Assembly (NCBI GenBank): GCA_032622095.1
Contig: CP136061.1
Span: 137,167,587-137,231,586 of the forward strand
Length of the DNA: 64,000 nucleotides
Direction: 5' to 3'
Source: Siphonodentalium dalli
Lineage: Eukaryota; Mollusca; Scaphopoda; Gadilida; Siphonodentaliidae
Positions 57,550-64,000 of the stretch are shown here, piece after piece (position 1 is the first letter of the stretch; each line of letters starts with the position of its first letter). Under the pieces are notes generated by a model that had not been told where the DNA came from, made no database searches, and saw only the letters and a list, made by a program, of their open reading frames with translations. Made by a program: the position numbers and the translations under genes.

Positions 57550-58650
57550 TTTCTTTTCAATTTCTAGCCGCCAATTTAGCAGCGATCTTGGCTGTGAGTA
57601 TCAATTGCCAAACCCTAATGAATACTTCATGTCACTATTCCATATCAACATGTAATGGTGGATAGAAATCGCGAAACAATAACGCCCATCGTAAGAAAGT
57701 AAAGGAATGTAGACTTGTTTTCAAATTTCGGTCGCCATTTTGGCCGCCATCTTTGATTTGGAAAACCATTTCTTGCATGAGATGTAAGGTAATTACTTCA
57801 CCTCAGTATTTCCAACTCAACTGTACGCATGGATGGAGTTGTCTCGATAATAATGCCCAATGATGTGAATATGAGGGAATTTCGGTGATTTTTCAAAATC
57901 TGTCCGCCATTGTGGGCGCCATTTTGGATTTGGGGGACTTTTATTTGGATATGATACAAGGAAAGTTCTTCGCCTAAGTGTTCCCAACTTACAATAGTAG
58001 GCAGGTGTGGATTTGTCACGACAATAATGCTCACTGATGTTAAAATCAGCGATTTTCGGGGATTTTTTATTTCTGGTGGCCATTTTGGCCGCCATCTTGG
58101 ATTTGGGTAAATATTCCTCAACTCAGGTATAAGAGGAATCCTAGCTCGAGTATCTCCTGCAAATATATATGCATGGGTGTTGTTATAATAGCAATAACAT
58201 TCATTGAGTCGAAACATAACATCGCGTTATTAACGGAGATACGGCTTTGACCTATGATACCGGCATTTGTGAAAACGTGATATCGGACAAAAATATCACG
58301 CAATGAATGCATATTATGGTCCCCATGTGTTCGCCAATAACTCCTCTATATGATAAATGTATAACATGACGCAAACATTCTAACATTTTCCCACAGAGAC
58401 AAACGAAAGGTGGTAACATGTCAGAAAAATAGCATATTTTCACATTTCGGCGGCCATCTTGGCCGCCATATTGGATTCTGGTGTCGGATTTTTGGCTACT
58501 TTGTAAGGGTTGTATATTAGCATAACGAATCGAGTGGAAAATAAGACCGTATGTGCTATCATCTTTACTATAATGGCGATCAAAGAAACCTGGTGTATTA
58601 AAAAAAATGGCCGCCATGATGGACGCCATCTTGTCTGGAGTCTCTGCGGC
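57550..58650 (-). repeat. Tandem units of about 170 bp with ATGGCGGCCAAAATGGC (right arm)
   Basis: Inverted counterpart of 53920-55010, with the same units in the same order reading from the outside in. Confidence 0.8.
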
Positions 58651-58771
58651 CACTTTTTTTTCTTGTTAACAAGTGAAAAAAATTAGAGGAGACCTTAAGG
58701 AAGAAAATTAGTGGGGTGAAGTTAAGTCCTGGGGGGGGGGGTGCAGAGGTCGACCAATATCTCCTGGACTA

Positions 58772-58920
58772 GGAGATTAAGTGACATTAATTGGCAGACA
58801 TAAATTATTGAAAGTCCCGATGAGTATAGTATCATAATCATGCCCACCAATATAAATGACCAATTGTAATATAAATCTACTCTCAGGAGAATATGAGATG
58901 TTATATTCATTTACTTAATC
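58772..58920 (+). repeat. Element family E1, copy A, continuation after the palindrome
   Basis: GATTAAGTGACATTA, TATTGAAAGTC and CCACCAATATAAATGACC match GTTTAAGTGGCATTA, TATTGAAAGTC and CCCGCATAATTGACCC at about 59846-59955. Confidence 0.7.
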
Positions 58921-59196
58921 TGGGCATTATTGAAAGATCCAGGTGTGACAATATTTCAATGCCAGTGACATCATATTTCCTCCTCTGAAGTCCGCCTGAG
59001 GGACATTTACACATGTTTGTCGCCCAGACATGAATATAACTTATGAAATCACGTTCAACTAAATCATTGATAGGTTATGACGTGATTGGGGTGGTGGGGG
59101 AGGGGACTTGGGGAGGGGGTGCTTAATTTGTGTCTATCCCCAACTTTGGTCAAAATGTTCAACAGTTAAAATTTTCTTATCTTATAATCACTGTGT
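58921..59196. other. No gene seen
   Basis: Holds a G-rich stretch (59090-59120) and a decayed AACTTTGGTCAAAATGTTCAAC motif related to 43300. Nothing else recognised. Confidence 0.4.
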
Positions 59197-62087
59197 ACTG
59201 TGTAGGAACTGTTACATCGGAAGTCATTCTATCACCGGTATTGTGATGGTTCTTGACTGATTTGTACGGTTCCTTATGATTAAAAGTTATCATTTTCGGA
59301 ACAAAATCACGCATAATTATACACATATCTTAAATACATTAAACTTCCTTGAACGAACATAGGCTGCAAAAAAGTGCTGTTTTACCGAAACCTGAACTTT
59401 AGATCACAATTAACTCGGATATAGCGAGTTAACGTGTAATTATCAACATGTAATCACTGAAAATCAAGCCTTGTAAACGTAATTTCTTTGTTTTCGGTAG
59501 CATACCGACTTTGAAACGCATTCTGAAGACAAACACTGAGTATATATTGTACCTGTGGTAGTGTGGTATTCTTCTGTAAAATAGTTGAGGAAATATCCCG
59601 ATTTGTGTCGGTAATTTTGAGCATTAGCCGCCTAATCACAACTTTTATGAGTTTTACGGTTCTATATTATAAGGTAATCACGGCTGTGGCGGTTCTTTAC
59701 ATGATATTTATTCGAACGATATCTGCACTTTGGGATCATTTAGTTGTGTGTAACAAACGTTTAAAACCCGATAATGGTTGCAGCGGATGTTACCTACATA
59801 TTCCCAAAAGTGTATTAAGACATAAGAGTATAGCTATCTATTATAACAGAAGTTTAAGTGGCATTACCTTCACTTCGAGTTGCAGATACAACATATTGAA
59901 AGTCATGTTTGGTATAGGATAATATATAATCGTGCACGCCCGCATAATTGACCCAATGAAATTAGACATCTACTGTCATGATATTCTGTTAATTTAAATG
60001 GACATGGCTCATTCGAGCTTCCAAAATTTGTCTAAGTAATTTCTAAGGATGTATAAGATTGGTTGCAAATACAAGAAATGTTGATAAGTATATATACCGG
60101 CCTCATATGCTCTGAGAAATGAATACTGTGGTCAGAGCCCTATTCCAGCTGGGGTTTTTTCGTACAGAAGTAAAACAAAGGCTCTTTATTGCTACAATAT
60201 CAGGAATAGACTAACACGGAACGCTCTTTTCTGTTCCATGTCGTGAAAACATCGGGTTCAAAGTTGTATTTTTCATGACTCAAATGTGTCTTTCTGTGAC
60301 ATTATTATACTGCTCATAGAAAGGTATTTAAATCGAGCTATTTCTATATCGGGAAAACTTAAAAAGCGACTATTATTACACGTATTTTGGAGTGCAAACC
60401 ACCAAGTGACTTTATTTGATAAATGAAGGTCTGTGTTTGAAAGTTCCATGTGGGATATGTGTTCAATTCTAGCCAGGGTTGGGGCGATTACATGCCAATG
60501 TAATCGATTACGATTACAATTACTTTTGATTTACATGATTACGATTATTGATTACATTTTTTTCAAATGTAATTGATTACGATTACAATTACTTTAGTAA
60601 AATGTAACTGATTACTTTTCGATTACATCTAATTACAATTTTTAGTTTCCAACCATTTTGATCCCATAGGAATAAATAATGAAATAAATCAAATTAAAAT
60701 ATCAAATGTTATTTAATAACAAAACAAAACTATATTATACGTAAACAAGGAACGACTGAACAAATAAAAAAACCAAGCAATAAGCACATAATCGTTTTAC
60801 ATTAATTTGTGATGTTTTGTCATGGAGTTGTGCACCAACATATTGGGAATAGACCATGTTTTATGTGTATTTATTTAATTTTATTAAATATAGTTTTCAT
60901 TTCGCTCGAACCATCCAAAATATCATCGAGTGAAATGTTCATACGCTCGTATATGCTTAGCTCCTAATTTGTATACGAAGCATTCATATAAATAACCCAA
61001 ATTGCACAAGTACGCCCAAAATAGAGTTAAAACGAACTTAATTACAAACTATATACTGGTACACCGACTGGCTAAATCGACTCGCACTCACTTTATCGTT
61101 CATACTGCCTCAAGGTGAAATGACAACTGTTGACAAAATGACATTAAAACATGTGTCCACAAGACACTATAAACACCCCCCCCCCCGATCTAAATTCAGT
61201 TGACCGCCGTCAATTTCCGATCGGGTGAGGTTTGTGGTGACTCTTTAAGGCATCTGGGGGGGGGGCAACTTACAACACACTTTGTTTGACCTTAATATAT
61301 AAAGGAACCGAGAAATGGCATGTGTCACCTATATGAACCCCTCTGCATGGGCGGCGGCCATGTTCGAATAAGGAATGGAAGTCACGTGGTTCGTATAAGT
61401 TTAATAAAAGCTGAAAATGCGACTTTTTGAAGAAAAAAACAGTGGCGGCCATTTTGAAAAAAAGTGGCGGTCATATTGAAAAAAAGTGGCGGCCATTTTG
61501 AATCAGTCGACCATTATGATTGGTTTGTTGGGGGAAAAAATCAGTCTTCGCAGTTCACATTAAACATTTATGTCAAATTGCATTCTTTGCGTCACAATAA
61601 AGTGAACGATTCTGTTACTACCGTTGACACATAATTATATATAAGAAGGCAGTGTAACTCACCGTAATTGATCATAAGTGGTGTAAATTCAACATAATTG
61701 ATATTTCGTTGTACTCACTGGGTTATTTTCACATATACTTCCAAATAATAGTCATCGTATTTCTCGGACAGAGCCGATTAAATTGGGAGAGAACCGACTC
61801 GATCGGTTCTCTCCCGATCGAGATATCACAATTGGCAGTTTTCGTCGTTGTTATTACTCGCACAATAGGATTTTCATTATGTTTACGTTAGTTACTTTGG
61901 ACCATATATTATGAGGGGAATGGAAAAACTAATCGAATTATCACCTAGATGGCTCAAAAATTGCGTTTTAACTGTCAAAAACTCGCAAAAATGTATAATT
62001 TGGATCACCAGGAACCGTCACAAATCAGTTAAGAACCATCACAAATCGGCGATAGAACTATTTCCGATGTAACAGTTCCTACACAGT
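59197..62087. mobile_element. Element family E1, copy B, with TIRs of about 75 bp
   Basis: The left end ACTGTGTAGGAACTGTTACA at 59197 is mirrored by TGTAACAGTTCCTACACAGT ending at 62087. The match extends about 70-75 bp, through TTGTGATGGTTCTT-ACTGATTTGT-ACGGTTCC. Internally it includes the 34.73-kb dispersed segment (60003-60420), a GATTACAATTAC stretch (60480-60640) and three copies of GTGGCGGCCATTTTGAAAAA (61441-61503). No target duplication is evident, and no transposase is recognised; the 119-codon frame at 59563-59922 lacks known domains. It may be a nested composite. Confidence 0.7.
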
Positions 62088-63603
62088 GGTAATCTCTGCG
62101 CGTTGAGTTCTTCGTAAATCTATGTTTACTGGTAACAGCTGAGCGGTCAACAACTGCCGAAATGTTACCCTCGAGGGTAACAAGTGATTTGCGGTCTGCC
62201 ACGTGACGCAACCTCAGCCAACAGAAGAGAGGAAAATGGGATGAAGATAACAATGCATGAATACCATAAACTTTACAGATCGAAATCAACGTCTACTAAT
62301 TGCACAAGAAAACCATAATCAGAAATGGTAACGCCCTCAAGATCATATTATTAGCCATAAATATAAATTATATTATGATGATGATGATGATACGATTGAT
62401 AGAACAAACCACCATTATGATGATCGTGTCGTTATTTGTTTAAAATACGTATCAATTGACATATACGCACCCGTTCCCTCAATAAAATCAACATATTTCG
62501 ACCATTTTAGGGGATCTCCGGCTATTCTCCGCGAATTCGGGGACCTCCGCAAAAAGACCTCTGCAAATAGGGAACTAATGTTCACAACCGGAAAAACCCA
62601 TTATCTATAAATAAAACGGCCAGCGAACCATAGCTGTCTAGAATCTCTAGGACAGTATACACCTGGGGGCGTTAATAACTCCAATGAGGTGTTGCATTCC
62701 GGTGAGGTAATTCGTGCATAACAGTCCAATGTACGTCCGGTTGTTTATGTTAAATGTCAAGAGTGGCTAAAATGCAAGCTTGGCGCCAAGCTTGTCGGTT
62801 GTTGAGGGAGGTGACTAAAAGACAAGCTTGGCGGTTTTAAATTTTTAGAAGCCTTTTGAACGCTGTTTTCGCGAGAATTCTGTTGGAATTTCTTATATGG
62901 CCGATTTTCGTACATTATTGACGGTTATGTCCCCGATTGGCTTGTTAATAATTCTGACAGAGCGTTGAGAATATAACAGCCAATCTGTTCGGGAACAAAT
63001 ATATATCTTCCTAAATTGTTCGGATGTGTTCGCAGGGATTAAAGAACGAAGTATTCATATGGATTACAATTTTCTTTCTCCTGGTGAGTAAACTACCTGG
63101 TTCTTGGCTAAAATAAGTCAAAATAATGCGGATGGAGATTAAACCACAATTCCGATGTATTAATTTAATATTACATTATATTACATTTTGCTCCCCTAGA
63201 CATATATCATCCTTGGGACCGTTCAACACATGGCGAATATATTCCATATAAATCCCAATGCTACACCGAAACAAAAATATTGTATATAACATAACGTGTG
63301 TTAATTATATCAATGGAACATATTTGATTTAGTTACATTGGCGATCATTTTGTGTACACATTGGCAATATTCGGTGGGTATCATTTTGCCATGGTTTTGG
63401 TCTGACATTCGAGCTTGGCGGTTCGGTTATGGGTGGAGCCACTACATCAAAGAAACCAGATGAGAATGAAGCTGTTCGGTAGAGTAGTTGATGAGTTGAT
63501 GCCGGCTATTCAATCAAAAGACATTCTAATACCTAAGAAGAAAGGAAGGAAAATAAAGGCGGAAAAGTACGGTGGCTGATTTGCGACATGCACATAACAT
63601 ATA
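62088..63603. other. No gene seen
   Basis: A short GAT tract lies near 62377-62391, and a CTTGGCGCCAAGCTTG palindrome near 62779-62794. No exon is supported. Confidence 0.4.
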
Positions 63604-63901
63604 TTATCTCGAGATCTCGACATAATTATCTCGAGATCTCGACATATTATCTCGAGATCTCGACTTAATTATCTCGAGATCTCGAGATAATAAATCGAGA
63701 TCTCGACATATTATCTCGAGATCTCGAGATATGATCTCTAGATTTCGACTTAATTATCTCGAGATCTCGAGATAATAACTCGAGATCTCGACTTAATTAT
63801 CTCGAGATCTCGACATATTATCTCGAGATCTCGACTTAATTATCTCGAGATCTCGACATATAATCTCGAGATCTCGACTTAATTATCTCGAGATCTCGAC
63901 A
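63604..63901. repeat. Minisatellite of ATCTCGAGATCTCGA palindromes
   Basis: About 13-14 copies of a 20-24 bp unit built on TTATCTCGAGATCTCGAC, with spacers ATAATTA, ATATTA or TTAATTA. Each unit holds CTCGAG and AGATCT sites, and each can fold on itself or pair with its neighbours. Confidence 0.95.
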
Positions 63902-64000
63902 TACCATGCATATTTAAACATCTAATGTAGTGGCAATGTGAAAAAAACAACCAAGATGTAACGCGAGCAAGTCACTCTCTGTCTCTCACTCAAACTGTCT

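Larger units (their letters stand above)
53792..58771. mobile_element. 4.98-kb palindromic transposable element
   Basis: The ends are inverted: TAGTCCAGGAGATATTGGTC at 53792 and its complement ending at 58771. The outer arms (53792 to about 55050, and 57530 to 58771) look about 95% identical. The inner arms (about 55050-56070 and 56640-57530) are also inverted copies but only about 75-80% similar. A loop of about 570 bp is centred near 56350. Possible 3-bp target duplication GGA (53789-53791, 58772-58774). The flanks join into a repeat whose other copy lacks the element. Inner arms give related translated fragments on both sides (HFHYHDTYPQTST at 55.9 kb minus, PFHSHYHGACPQTST at 56.78 kb plus), possibly decayed transposase. 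I recognise no family. Arm frames of 92-139 codons come from tandem sub-repeats. Confidence 0.88.

Overview
This is nuclear DNA of a multicellular animal, most likely an aquatic invertebrate. A lophotrochozoan such as a mollusc is my guess, but the sequence does not prove it. The evidence is one intron-containing gene built from extracellular domain exons, a decayed non-LTR retrotransposon, non-autonomous Helitrons, long microsatellites, a satellite array and a U2-snRNA-derived SINE-like insertion. No bacterial or viral gene organisation is visible. The window is AT-rich and dominated by repeats; real coding sequence is a few percent.

The only convincing host gene lies on the minus strand between about 11.94 and 6.59 kb. 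It has three exons: a LamG/concanavalin-like domain (11943-11224), a threonine-only mucin-like linker (9817-8642) and a terminal PAN/apple domain with stop codon (6978-6587). All visible junctions are phase 1 with good GTGAGT donors, so the exons join in one frame. The product would be a secreted or surface adhesive/lectin-like protein. Its 5' exon or exons, including any signal peptide, were not found.

Layout: 0-4.1 kb, a 165-bp satellite with higher-order structure. 5.65-6.39 kb, a minus-strand Helitron rich in AGGTCA motifs. 6.6-11.9 kb, the gene, with mobile elements in its introns. 12-25 kb, microsatellites, foldback elements, TTAA-flanked elements, a twin 458-bp element and a Harbinger-like MITE with TAA target duplication. 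25.2-26.7 kb, a 5'-truncated LINE with reverse transcriptase, followed by a long CT tract. 28.3-29.3 kb and 40.2-42.1 kb, head-to-tail chains of non-autonomous Helitrons. 32.6-32.9 kb, a GC-rich insertion that begins like U2 snRNA, ends in an A-rich tail and has a 9-bp target duplication. 35.7-38.7 kb, a 1.33-kb tandem duplication ending in a palindrome. 43-53 kb, many short tandem and foldback repeats, including an inverted-repeat element whose ends are arrays of a 16-bp motif. 53.8-58.8 kb, a 4.98-kb near-complete palindrome inserted into an older repeat whose second copy (59.2 kb) preserves the empty site. 63.6-63.9 kb, a minisatellite of XhoI/BglII-type palindromes.

No pathway or operon links these features. 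Apart from the LamG-Thr-PAN gene the window is a transposon landscape. The observations most worth following are the U2-headed SINE candidate, the 5-kb palindrome with its paralogous empty site, the Helitron chains with nuclear-receptor-like half-sites, and the 48-kb inverted element.
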